Shown piece after piece: positions 43,582 to 54,629 of a stretch of 64,000 nucleotides of DNA. The stretch lies in NCBI GenBank assembly GCA_032629725.1, contig JAFEVB010000022.1, forward strand, positions 992,001 to 1,056,000, read 5' to 3'. A model generated the notes under the pieces. That model had not been told where the DNA came from. It ran no database searches and saw nothing but the letters and a program-made list of their open reading frames with translations. The first letter of the stretch is position 1, and the number at the start of each line of letters is the position of its first letter. Both the position numbers and the translations under genes were made by a program. Source of the DNA: Gremmenia infestans. Lineage: Eukaryota; Ascomycota; Leotiomycetes; Helotiales; Hamatocanthoscyphaceae.

Positions 43582-44706
43582 ATGAGGAACGTCTACTCGG
43601 CAATCCTCACATATCTATTGAGCTTGGTGCTTCATTGCGTTGCAGAGCCAGGCCCAGGACCTGAGACGGCCGTTGATCCGCCTTCAACTACAACATTCGC
43701 AGATTCGAATGCGGCACGAGCAAGCTCTTCCCCCACGATCTCACCCATTACCAATCCCATAACACAAGCAACGACCTTTGCCTCTGTTGTTCCATATTCA
43801 AGTCTCAGCTCCTCTGAGCTGTCATACTCTTCACCAATACCAGCCTCTTCAACACTTCAAGCTGTCACTGATGGCTTTGGGGGCACCTCGTCTTCCAGTT
43901 CTATTCCTCCTACATCAATGGCGACTTCCATCTCGCCGGACTCAGGAAGCAACAGCAACAGCCACAGGAATTTGGTTATTATCTTATCTGCGGTGCTGGG
44001 TTTTGTCGGGATCCTCCTCATCACTGGCGCAATATTACTTATAGCCCGATATCTGAGAAATCAATCTCCATTTGCTCATAGGGGAGCATCGCCAATCAAC
44101 GACGAGGAGATTGCTTCTTGGCGTGGAACCAGTTCCGAGCAAAAGCAACCACTTCCGTATTCAACCCAGCCGTCAGTCACACATGATGCAAACACAGTAG
44201 GACTTGCACAAACCCCTGGATGGATATGGCCAACTTCAACTTCTGCCGTACAACCGGCAACGCCCAAGCCGGCGTCTATGGTCCCCGATACACCATCATT
44301 ACTGGCCAAAGCGCCAAACGCCAGAGCAGGCCTCACCGATGAAACAGTGCCAGGGGCCGTTCCTTTCATACCGCCTGTAAAGAGGCAGAGTAGTCGTCTG
44401 TCTAAAGCTCCTCGTGGCCATGCCAGATCGAAGAGCAGACGAAGTAGTTTAAGTGCAAAAAGCATGTGGAGTTACAAGGAGCCAAGTATGGAGATGAAAC
44501 GCAAAGAAACAACCCCGACTTGGTTCGATCCAGAGGACGATGAAAATACTGGCAGAGAGTTGAGGGATATTGATACCTCCAACGATTCGCCTGGTACATC
44601 CATATTTGATGGGCTGTCGGCTGGCGGACTCTCACCGAGACCCAAATCACGCCCAAGGCTTTGGGAAACAGAAAAGGAACACGAACACGGCAGAACTCTA
44701 GCCTAG
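43582..44706 (+). CDS. Single-pass mucin-like membrane protein
   Basis: The single-exon frame gives 374 aa from the ATG at 43582. The frame is open further upstream but only from a GTG, so this ATG is chosen; it also places a signal peptide first (MRNVYSAILTYLLSLVLHC). A Ser/Thr/Pro-rich stretch of about 100 residues, probably O-glycosylated, precedes one membrane helix (about 129-157, LVIILSAVLGFVGILLITGA) and a basic RYLRN stop-transfer. The cytoplasmic tail holds SPINDEEIASWRGTS, a motif I associate with fungal Mid2/Skg6-like surface proteins, and many SP sites and Arg/Lys clusters (SRLSKAPRGHARSKSRRSS). A cell-wall sensor or polarity role is an inference. No enzyme domain is seen. Confidence 0.82.
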   Translation: MRNVYSAILTYLLSLVLHCVAEPGPGPETAVDPPSTTTFADSNAARASSSPTISPITNPITQATTFASVVPYSSLSSSELSYSSPIPASSTLQAVTDGFGGTSSSSSIPPTSMATSISPDSGSNSNSHRNLVIILSAVLGFVGILLITGAILLIARYLRNQSPFAHRGASPINDEEIASWRGTSSEQKQPLPYSTQPSVTHDANTVGLAQTPGWIWPTSTSAVQPATPKPASMVPDTPSLLAKAPNARAGLTDETVPGAVPFIPPVKRQSSRLSKAPRGHARSKSRRSSLSAKSMWSYKEPSMEMKRKETTPTWFDPEDDENTGRELRDIDTSNDSPGTSIFDGLSAGGLSPRPKSRPRLWETEKEHEHGRTLA

Positions 44707-45440
44707 ATGTTTTAGAGAGTGCGCAGTTCGGGAACTTGTCCTCTCACATCCTATCGCATCCCAGAGCGAGATCACTATGATCTTCGATGATATACGGATC
44801 TAACCTAGACGGTTTTTCTTTTTTTCATGTTATAGGCACTTTTGCCAATAGGGAGGCGTTCATGTGCGATACCCAGGTAGGACGCCAAATCATCATTGGT
44901 GATCCTGGTATACAGACCGGGGCGTACATCAGATTCATGCTTGTCTTGAACAAGATAATGGTATCAATGTAGAATACGAACTGAGATATGGGCAAATATA
45001 TACCTTGTCAGAGATCTAATACTCTGCATATCATATAACCAACAATTATATTATGGACAATATAACTCCATCTCTACTTCATCCGAGCACTATACATGAT
45101 TAGAGTTGACTCGCAAAAAGTAACTCTGGTTGGCACGTTCTCGCTTGAGACGCTAACCCCCTTTTTTATTACTGGTGAGATAATACCAGATAACGTCACT
45201 ACCCCCCGGAACAGGATGTATATGGAGGGGAGGGGAGTTGTAGAAATAGAAATACAAAGGTGACGGCAAGATCATTGTGAAATCAAAATCAATTACACAT
45301 CACGTGTAACCGACGCGCTCGCCTCGCCTCGACGCGATTGTAAAGGGACCACCGCTTTGAATTGCCGCATCCCACTTCCTTTTCACCACATCTTGGGTCG
45401 CACTCCAACGCAACGATCCCGCACCTTCTATTACCTTATA
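44707..45440. other. Intergenic before DPB4
   Basis: About 730 bp, with the 3' region of the membrane protein and the DPB4 promoter. AT-richer around 44990-45060. No gene is supported. Confidence 0.6.
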
Positions 45441-46414
45441 ATGCCACCCAAAAAGGCCGCCGATGTCTCCAAATCCGCGACGGGCGATGAAGGAACCCCA
45501 GCAAAAGACCAACCCCTCCGTGAGGGTGTCAATATCGAGGTTAGTTGCGCTTTGTTGAGAACTAGAAGGTACACTACGCGCATTGAAGATATATCTAACT
45601 TGGTTCGCAGGACCTCAATCTCCCTAAAAGTATAGTTACGAGACTGGCGAAAGGGGTCCTGCCTCCGAATACACAGATACAAGGCAATGCGATGTTGGCA
45701 ATGACGAAAAGTGCAACGGTGTTTGTGAACTATGTAGCCGCGCAGTATGAAACCCCCCGTCTAGAAAGTCCTCTAAGATTCGAGTACACCAATCAGCGAG
45801 GCATTTTGTACTGATTGAAACTCAGAGGAAACGAGATCGCACACCAAGAGGGTCGGAAAACCCTTGCCTCCAGAGATATCATCAGCGCCTTAAAAGCCCT
45901 CGAGTTTCCTGACTGGGAGGACCGACTACAAGCAGAATTGGACAGTGAGAACCTTGGTCCCCCCCCATGGACTCCCCAGTATTGACTACTTGTAGAATAC
46001 ACCGAGATCCAAACCGACAAGCGACTTAACTACAAGAAGAAGGTGGCAGACAACAAAGTGGGCACTGCAGAAGGTGCGCAAGCTGGAGAGGGGGAAGATG
46101 GCAATAATGATTTAGGAGAGGGAGGAAGTCATCAGGACAGAGATGGACAGCCTGCTGCTAAAAAAGCGAGACTTGAGCCTGGAGCCACGTCAGGTATAGA
46201 CTCCAGTGTAATGATACAAGAGGAGGGTGATCAAATGGGTGAACACACAGCGGATGAGAGTGAAGAGGATGACGAAAACCATCCGGACGAAGCTGAAGAT
46301 GATGAAGACGAGGGGGATCATGAGGAGCGGCTCGAGGCGGAAGACCAGTTGGAGGATATAGAGCCGCAAGAAGCAGAGGACGAAGCGCTGGATAATGGAG
46401 AGGATAGCGATTGA
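45441..46414 (+). CDS. DPB4: DNA polymerase epsilon subunit Dpb4 (POLE3, histone fold)
   Basis: Four exons (45441-45539, 45611-45744, 45826-45944, 45996-46414) give 256 aa. Dpb4 is the small histone-fold subunit that pairs with Dpb3 in DNA polymerase epsilon, and in ISW2/CHRAC-type remodellers; it acts in the nucleus at forks and heterochromatin. The N terminus is MPPKKAADVSKSA. The histone fold spans about residues 34-115 (EDLNLPKSIVTRLAKG, QGNAMLAMTKSATVFVNYVA, GRKTLASRDIISALKALEF, QAELDKYTEIQTDKRLNYKKK). The long tail is very acidic (DESEEDDENHPDEAEDDEDEG and LDNGEDSD), as in other fungal orthologues. Frame and phase fit at every junction. It converges with the gene at 46695. Confidence 0.92.
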
Positions 46415-46694
46415 TTCTGCGATTCTGGAAAGAATTCCCTGCTGTGACTGCACTATCAGGCTGGAGTTATTGGTTGGCAGGAGTAAAAAACGTATTTGAA
46501 TGGAGTTCAGGCGTATTCGACAGCCTTCCAATACAAATTTTGGAGATCTTTTCGTGGACGCTATCTTTCTATCGACGACTCCTCGATCGATTGATTCGTT
46601 TCTGAATCATCTGGAACCTTGAAATGGCACATCTGGGTATTGTACACTGCTACGAAGGGTTACGAATATGATCATGGTACAGAATAGAAACCAG

Positions 46695-47972
46695 TTAGGT
46701 AGATTTCTGCGACCCGGCATCTCCCACATCATCAGCTCCAACATCCTGTTCCAGCCTATCTGCTTTGTCTATAATGATCCAGTATATTTTCTGGGCAACG
46801 TTATGCTCCTTTTCATCTGCCTTCTGAATTTCAGATTCCCCCTTTCTCATCTCCCTTCCCACCTCCTCTTCCTTTTCCCTGCGAACTTGATCCTGCTCCT
46901 TGTCGAGTTTTCTCAACTCGCGTTGAAGATCTTTCTCAATCTTGGCTCTGTCTTTCGGATCCCGACCTTTCTTCCCACTCAACTCCCTCTCAGCCTTAGC
47001 GATCTCCTTCGTCCTATCTCTCTCAATCTTCTCAATCTCTCTATCATACTTCCCTGCTTTCCTCTGCGCTTTCCCCATATTCTCTTCATACTTCTCAAAT
47101 CCTTCCCCCTTCGCCCTCGCCAATTTCCTATTCATCTTCGCGTCCTTCTTCTGCGCCTGCTGGCTCCCCATCCTCTTCCACCAATTCCCAGGGTCTTCAG
47201 GAAGAGGCAGTCCCTCAAAGCTCAAATCCGCTACCTTATCCCCCAACGCTCTTATCCTCCTCATCCGCGGCTCATCTCCATTTCCACCACTCCCCTCAAG
47301 CCTCGGCAACCTCAACACCCCCTCCCCCTCCGCACACCCCACCACCCGCATCATCTTCCCCGTCTTACACACCCTACACCTCAAGCCCCTCGGCTCCCAA
47401 AACCCCTCATTCGCCGCCCTCACAAACGCCCTCGCCCTCGTCCAACTCGTAGCCGTCGACGCCACCCCCAACGCGACTTGCAGGCCTAGCCCGGCGAGTT
47501 GAGCTGGGGGGAGGGGGACCGCGGATAGCAGGCCACCGACTAGAGAAGTGATTTGGAAGGCGGGCGCGGCGATGAAGGCTTCGTTGAGCCCGTCGATGAA
47601 CAAGAGGAATTCCGAGACGCTGATGGAGTGGGTGCGCAGAGCGGGGCTGTAGGCGCGGGCGAAGGGGGAGAAGTAGGCGCCACGGAGGGATTTGGATGTT
47701 TCTGAAGAAGAGAAGAAAAGGGGGTTAGTGATTGTTGGTTTTTATTGGAGGAAGGGTTTTGGTTTGATTTGTTTTGTTTTGATCTTGAGGAACTTACGGG
47801 GAATGACAATTGGTTTGAAGCTAGTTTGGACGTATGGTTCCCTGACCTGAGGGAAAGAGATAGAGGAACTATTTACCGAACCTGAAGACTCGGCGACATT
47901 TCTTGGGAGCTCTTCATACGGAGGAGGGGCCCCTAGATATGTGGGTATATAATCTTGCTTCGAGACGGCCAT
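46695..47972 (-). CDS. Conserved fungal protein of unknown function
   Basis: Two exons (47972-47798, 47701-46695) give 393 aa. I cannot name the family. Visible features are PTYLGAPPPYEELP near the N terminus (a PPxY-type motif that can bind WW domains), a long hydrophobic, Gly/Ala-rich region (FQITSLVGGLLSAVPLP, GLGLQVALGVAST) that may sit on or in a membrane, a CXXC pair followed by another Cys (RCRVCKTGKMMRVVGC), the phrase LPLPEDPGNWWKRMGSQ, and a C-terminal third that is almost all charged and helical (KIERDRTKEIAKAEREL, KDLQRELRKLDKEQDQ), probably a coiled coil. On the plus strand the same region shows long frames that are only reflections of this charged coding. No close partner in the neighbourhood. 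Confidence 0.72.
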
Positions 47973-49160
47973 GTTTCTTTCTTTCTTTTGGGATGAATAA
48001 ATCCGAGGATTGAGTCGTGGTTCACTGCTTTGTTTGCATTGCAGTAAAAGAAACCCATACGGAGGGGAGTCTTTACTCGTTTATATATATATGTATGATT
48101 ATTTCTTATCTCTCTCTACACAAGGATCTCAAGTACTAACTAGCCCAACCGTCATCAGATCACCCTTTCACTTCCTTTCATTTCCTTACATATCATTGCG
48201 CATCACTGCGCTGAGGTTATCCAACCCCAACCAAATCGAATCCAACATCTGAAATTCCCCTTTCTGGAAGCGATATGCGCTGCGCCGCTATTCCCAATCC
48301 GGGATTTCAGGTTGTTACTCCGTACTTTGTAACTTTGCGGTGGTGCGGTGGCTGAGCTGAGATGGTGGCTCCCATGGCCCCGCATAAACAAGACAAGCTT
48401 TAGCCAATCATAAGGTAAGATTACCTTGTGTGTTAGATGTCAGTTACAAAGTACAAGTAAGCTTATTTAACAACTTGCGGTAGATAGAAAGAGGCACTAC
48501 GGAGTATTTTACTCCGTACCTACCTACGTAAGTGCCAGATAGCGTAGGATACTGAATTAAAAGTCGATGGGGACAAGTGAGTGCCGCTTTTTTATATATT
48601 CAGCACAGGCAGGCACAGCGACCGGATCTAGCTTCGAACCGCATTTGCTAAATATCCTCTCATTTGGTAAGGGGTGCTTACTTTCGCGGAGCGCAAATAC
48701 CTAGTCGCGTTTTCCAATTTTGCTTATCGTCCGTGATGTATGTGTGGTATTGTTATTTTTATATACAGCTTCCATCGACGAATATACCCCTCCCATCCCA
48801 CCCATCTCTGTGCTCAGCATTCCTTGCTTCCCATCTTATCGCGTGTCTACGAGATCATCAAATCAACGTAGTCTGTCCACAAAGGGCAACGAATTCCATC
48901 GTCATGCAAATCCTATCATTATAACAATAAAAGGTCCAGTAGCGGGATGGTATAAGGGCCCGGTCCACCAGGCCTTTCATCAAGAAACATCAATTCATAA
49001 AACTCCTAAACTCATCGCTGATGCATTTCCGTGTGCTCCTATGCTGCAAAAAGCGAAGAACGCCGTACCCATGAGCTTCAGAACGCATTGCTGAGGCTCG
49101 AACAAAAGTATACAAAATCATGGACAAGTAGAATGTTGTCTTATCCTCTCCCGTATTGTC
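47973..49160. other. Intergenic between the unknown gene and SSK2
   Basis: About 1.2 kb, with the promoter of the unknown gene (48000s) and the 3' region of SSK2. A perfect hairpin of two TACGGAGTA arms is at 48498-48518, and another TACTCCGTA at 48316-48324. No gene is supported. Confidence 0.6.
48498..48518. repeat. Perfect inverted repeat of TACGGAGTA
   Basis: TACGGAGTA-TTT-TACTCCGTA has 9-bp arms and a 3-nt loop. The same word is scattered in other intergenic parts of the window, so this may be a collapsed element with both ends joined, or a regulatory site. Confidence 0.85.
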
Positions 49161-52100
49161 TCATCCCATACTTCCCCGAGAGCTAGCTGAGTGTGATGAG
49201 CCATTCTCGCTTGGAGTCCCTGGATCAATTGAAACCTGAGACTTGATAGCCATAATCCATTCATGTTGAAGTAGTTCCGCCGCCGAAGCACGCAGCTTCG
49301 GATCTCGAACAAAGCATTTCTTGAGAAAGTCAATGCCTTCTGGGCTGAGCTGATCAGGCGATGGGAGTTGTGGAGGGTTGCCTTGTGCGATATTGTACAT
49401 TATCGCCCATTCATTGTCAAGAGAAGCCCACGGCCGACGCCCGGTTGCCATTTCCAAAATGACGCAGCCGAGGGACCAGACATCGACGGCTCCTGCACGT
49501 CCTGTGTTTTCACCCTTGATGACCTCGGGGGACATGTACATTGGAGTTCCAGTCATGGACTTGGCCTTGCCCCCTTGCTCGGCTGCAATGAGCGTCTTAC
49601 TCTGACGAGCTATGACCTTTGCAGCGCCGAAATCGACATATTTTATCACACCATTATGATTGAGCAGAATATCTATAGGAAGTCAATATTGCAGGTTGGG
49701 ATAAGGGGGTAGAGATATCTTACTTTCCGGTTTGATATCGCGATGAACAATGCCACTCTCATGGAGGTAACCAAGACCCTCAAGTAGCTGCAACGCGTAT
49801 ACCATGATAACCTGTTCATCCTCAATGCGACCATGCTCAAGTAGTCCAGCTAAAGATCCGCCGGAACAAAATTCCATAAAAATATAGACCTTGTCTCGGT
49901 GGACTTCAATGCCATGATAGGATACAACGTTGGGATGGTCCAATACTTCCAACACAGTCATCTCATCCCTAATTTGCCCAGCAATGGTCGGAATGAGCGT
50001 TGGGTCTTGTAAGCGAATCTCCTTGACAGCCATTAGTTGGCCAGAATCCAGGTTAATGGCAGCATAAACGGATCCGAAGGTGCCACCGCCAACGAAGCGA
50101 CCTTGCTGCCATCTCATATTGACATTGGAGGCAGAGGATGAAAGGTAAGTAAGAGAACGATCTGCTTCGCTTGAATCCTCCAACACGCGGCCAAGAGCTT
50201 GTCTTTCGGCTTCTTTCTGTTTTCGAGAATCATCGAGATAACAGAGGTGTTCAAGTCTCTGCTCGAGGATGTATCTTGCAGATTCCTCGTCATTCCTCAT
50301 CCTGCTCATGTCCATCTTTCGGAATTGTCCTGCCAATGCTTCGATACGTTGTTTCTCGGCCTGTGCGGCTAACGTCGATCGTGCTCCCATGATATCAAAA
50401 TGCGAAATCAAAAGCGACATACACCCAGCTACCTTTGCACGTAGCCTCGAATATTCATCATCACCGAGAGCCAAAATATGCTGACCTTGAGTCATGACCA
50501 TCGCAAACTCAAGGGCTTGAACGGCCCACCTAAACGTCTTCCTATCGGTAGCAATGCAATCGTCGCAAATAAAGCTGACCCAGTCCAGTGCAAGTTTCGT
50601 AAGCTTTAGCTTATTCATCTGTTGCCTATTTCGATCCATGTAGAGCAAGGACCTTTGGCCAAATTCGGTTGCGAAGACGAAACATATCTGAATTAACTCG
50701 TGGCAGTCCAACCCTTGAGTCTGTTTCCGGACTATCTCTACGCTGTCCATGATGAGACCAGATAGCTTGTACACTACTCTCTTTATCTCTGTCAACTTGG
50801 CGTTAACTTTTTTGAGGTTCGATCTTTGCTCAACAACCATATCCAAATGCATGTCGATAGACTCCAGGAATGAATGTCGAGCATTTGCGAGCCTAGCTTG
50901 AGAGCCATCCGCAATCAAGCGAAGGTTACCAAGCTTGACATCAGTAGTCGGTTCTGGAATATCAGCATCTACTCGTCGTCCGCCCCAAAGAATCTCCATC
51001 TCCGGGCGAAGGACGAGTACGTATGGGTTTGTGGGATCCTCTGGGGTGTCATCCGGATGATAACATGTTCCGAGAATTGCTTCGATATCTTTAGGTCGAT
51101 CCCACAGGGCAGGCGAGGCCAATAAGAAGATGCCGTCATGTTCGATACTTGCAGTATATACCTGAAAATGGCCCGTCTCAATAAGACTCTCGTAGAGATT
51201 TTGCAAGCCATTTTGATCCATAGCAATGCTGAATTCCGTCGAGTTCTCAAATCGGTCACTCAGAACCCTCGAGAAACGTTGCAACATACGCTGACGAACA
51301 CGAACCGAATCCAAGCTCTGTTTATACCTCTTAGTCATCTCAGCCACAGTTTCCCTTGGCTTCCTTTGCAAATCGTGCTCGAAAGTCTGGCTGAGTCGGT
51401 GGAATGCCTTGAATGTCAGCGAACTGAATTGCTCGGCGACCTCAACATCGCCACCTTGTAGGTGACGCCCGATGTCGTTAGAGAATTCCCACTCTTGCTC
51501 CAACACTTCTGCCTCCTTGAAAGTGTTCCTGTTGCCACTGAGTTTGTAATTTAAAAGTTTGAAGTAAAACTTCAAAGCATCCAAAACCACCTGATCGAAG
51601 GCTTCATCAATGCATGGTGGGAGATCCCAGCCTGCTTCGGGCTCAGATATGGTGTTGTATTCTAACTTGATTCGTATTGCGAGATTCAAGAGAATTTGAA
51701 ACTGAGATATCATCTGCTCCTGCATCATGGAATTCTGCGCCGCCGAATCTTTCATCTTCCACGCAAACTGAAGTCGAACCTTGATGATCTCCTCGATCAG
51801 TCGGGAGGAGAAGTTGATGAGAGTAAGAAGTTCCTCGATGTAGGGCGGAAGGTGCCGTTTCGCAAAACTTTCGGAGTTCTGAATGAGAGTGCTCTTGGCC
51901 TTCTTGATTACCTTTGAAACACCAATAAGAATGCTCTTGTCTCCTTGTAAAGACTTCAACCCATCCTCCTTCAAAAGCCTATCTATGAACGAGGATTCAT
52001 CAGAGAGTCCGTTCCCAGACGGGGAGCGCTCTTTTGCTTTGTTAAAATCTAATTCGGCATTTCCGACCCAGCTCTGCAAGATTCCTAGCTCCGTGTTGAT

Positions 52101-53237
52101 GAGCTCAGTCGTATTATGCCAAGATATAACAGCTTCGTATGTAGCTTGGTATTGAAGTGAGGCCGCGATCTTGTTGGTGGTTTCTAGAGCAGTTCGAGTA
52201 GGATAGAGGCCCTCACACTTCTCGATTTTCGCAACAACATCTCGAACCTGATCTATGGCGGGCTTTCCAGCTTCACTGACACCTTGAACCTCGAATTTGA
52301 CTATTTCGTCCAAGAGCGTATCGACAGTTGATCGGGTATCCTCTATTATCCGCCGTTGCGCTGCCAGCGACCGCCCGCAGATTTTAGACCGTATTCCAAG
52401 CCATATTTCTGCATGGAGGTCTTCTCCTTGCTTGTCTGAAGCTCCTATCAGTCGTTTCTTCTCTTGCCTCACCACATCTCCAGTAAGCACAGATGCCAAC
52501 ATGCCATGCCACTCAAGCCGCTCCCGTTTTGAAGGATCTTGGAGGTCCTCTACACTCGGCATAATCTCGTCATTTCCGTAAAAAAGCAAAGTCTCCTGGT
52601 CGTAATGGTCGTTATCAAATTGGGGATCAGAAGGAGACTCGTCCTCCGTATCGGAACCTGTTCCATATCCGATGCTTGGCGTGTATGGCTCGAAGTATTC
52701 GAATGGTTGGTCTTGCCGTAGCCGTTGTACATATGCCTTCTCTTGGGCTCGATAAGAAGCGTTTGGGTCTTGTCGGAAGCGCGAAGTAGTAGAGCCTGAT
52801 CGATTGCGCTCGGAGGTCGACAAGTAGGGCGGTTGCGGAGGTCGACGTGCTGGGGCATATGTACTTGAGGGAGTTCGAGCCGGCGCTGTTGGTCGTTGAG
52901 GTCTGGACGTTGCACCATTCAACGGGGTCCCATACGTCCCTGTCCCGTTCGCATCGCCGCTGTTCCTATGAGCACGCGTGCTGGAGGTCATACTGGTGAC
53001 CGACGGTCGAGTGTCGATAGCTGAGAGCGAGCTGGGATGCAGTGCCGTTGCCATATCAATTCCTGCTGGTTGAGGAGATGTAAACTCTTGGGAATCGCCG
53101 GAAGAGGCAGATCTCTCGGAATCACTTGTCTGCACATGAGGACGCGCCATTACCCTGGGCGACTCGAGAGATTTAAGGGTATCGTCCTCTTCCGTGTTGG
53201 AGAAGCGGACGGAACGCGGTGTTATATCAACGCTCAT
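49161..53237 (-). CDS. SSK2: MAP kinase kinase kinase Ssk2/Wis4 (HOG pathway)
   Basis: Exons 53237-49724 and 49672-49161 give 1341 aa. The frame is open a little further upstream, but only from a TTG, so the ATG at 53237 (MSVDITPRSVRFSN) is used. The intron (51 nt, GTAAGA...CTATAG) splits HRDIKPE and NILL in the catalytic loop. Ssk2-type kinases take the signal from the Ssk1 response regulator and phosphorylate Pbs2, which activates Hog1 in osmotic and oxidative stress. The long N-terminal half holds the family's helical regulatory region (RRIIEDTRSTVDTLLDEI, ADGSQARLANARHSFLESIDMHLDMV). The C-terminal kinase, about 1040-1310, shows GGGTFGSVYAA, VKEIRLQDP, HRDIKPEN, DFGAAK, GTPMYMSPEVI and VDVWSLGCVILEMATGRRPW. 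Divergent from SLD3. Confidence 0.95.
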
Positions 53238-54629
53238 AGCAGAGAGAGCGGGAGAAGGTGGGAAATTGTCGATGTCGGCGCCCAAGGTAAGGTAATTTAC
53301 AGCTACTAGCGTCGTTGTTCGTGGAGTCGTCTACCTAGGTATGGTATGGTTTCCGCGGGTATAGTATAATTCTCGATCTCGGGGAGGAGCAGAACGGTAC
53401 ATTTAAAGCCAGTCTATCATACTTCTATTTCTAAAGGAGAAGGAGAGGAGCGAAGCAAAACCCTGGGGATTTTACTGTAGAAGAGAATACTCGGCCCTCG
53501 ATGCTGTCCGTATCGTCGCGTCGTTTGACACTCAGTCCAGTCAGTCTTTGGAGTTGCACGCACGCTACTGCACGAAAACTGGGTCAGAGCTCTTTTTAAG
53601 CTCCAAGTGTGGCTTGTCTCGTCTTGTCTTGTTACTACTTGGACCTCGATTCGCCTCGACTCTTCCAAACGATTCTTTCAAGTGTGACGCTTTATTCCCA
53701 GACAAAGTGTCTACAAGACAGCAGCAATACAGAGAATGCCAGCCTACTCACTCGTAGTGAGTGAGATTAGATACAGATACAGGTATTTTCAATGTACGTG
53801 TCGAACTCGCCACAGGACGGCAGCTGTGGCGTGCAAGCTCTCAGAAGATCAACCAATAATTATGGGCTGCAAGAGCAGAGCAGGGGCAGGAATCAAGGAA
53901 TATCCCAACTCTGATCTTTTTGATACAGCATACTCTACTCCGTACCAATCCAACACAGACTCCCATTCTTGGTAGACGGATATTCGGAACATTCGAGATA
54001 AGTTCTGTAAAAGCAACCAAGACAATATTAGAGCCTAGCAACTCAATACTTCTTTAGGTAGATAGCGGGGTATAATATGATAATGCTACAAGTATAATTA
54101 CAAGTTGACACCCCCCTGCTTAAATCCCAAGGGTAATCTCAAGAATTACAATAGAAACGATATCCATAAACTCTTCGATGGATTATAGAGCGACAATTCT
54201 AATTTACAGAGCTATTGATGAGCTTTCAAAAAAAAACCCCCCCCCGTGTCTACATCGGACGAACATAGCTTCTATTCAACTCCGGGTAACAGCTTTCTAT
54301 AGATACCTCAACTTTCCCTTTTAGCAAATTATATCCTTACTGTACTCGAGTTGATGCTCGTTTCATCTTTCTCTTTTGGAAAGGGAAAAATAACATAAAT
54401 TCTGTACGAGGTTGCAGAAAGCATCAAGGTGCCGTCAAACAGCTCTCTCGTGAGTGAGTGAGGTGAGAACTCGCTTCAGCCTTGTGCCTGCGCGTCACGT
54501 ATTTTCAAACGCGATGAACTTCTTTCATTCATCCCCACCAGCACCACGCCAACACATTTTACCAGCTTCGAGGCCTTTTGTTTTTTTATAAGAAAGGCCT
54601 CATGAAAACATTATTTCTAGTTCATTGCT
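53238..54629. other. Divergent SSK2/SLD3 intergenic region
   Basis: About 1.4 kb. It contains TACTCCGTA at 53936-53944, an A9C9 homopolymer junction at 54228-54245, and AT-rich stretches around 54050-54360. No gene is supported. Confidence 0.6.
54228..54245. repeat. A9C9 homopolymer junction
   Basis: Nine A followed by nine C. This is a likely site of length error in sequencing or replication slippage. Confidence 0.85.

Noticed and set aside
46942..47502. Long plus-strand frame opposite the gene at 46695-47972
   Set aside because: It is a Phe/Ser/Leu/Pro-rich reflection of a highly charged minus-strand coding region with no ATG context or family; the minus-strand gene has good splicing and sensible composition.
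53238..53285. 16-residue extension of Ssk2
   Set aside because: It starts with TTG; the first ATG at 53237 gives a normal start.
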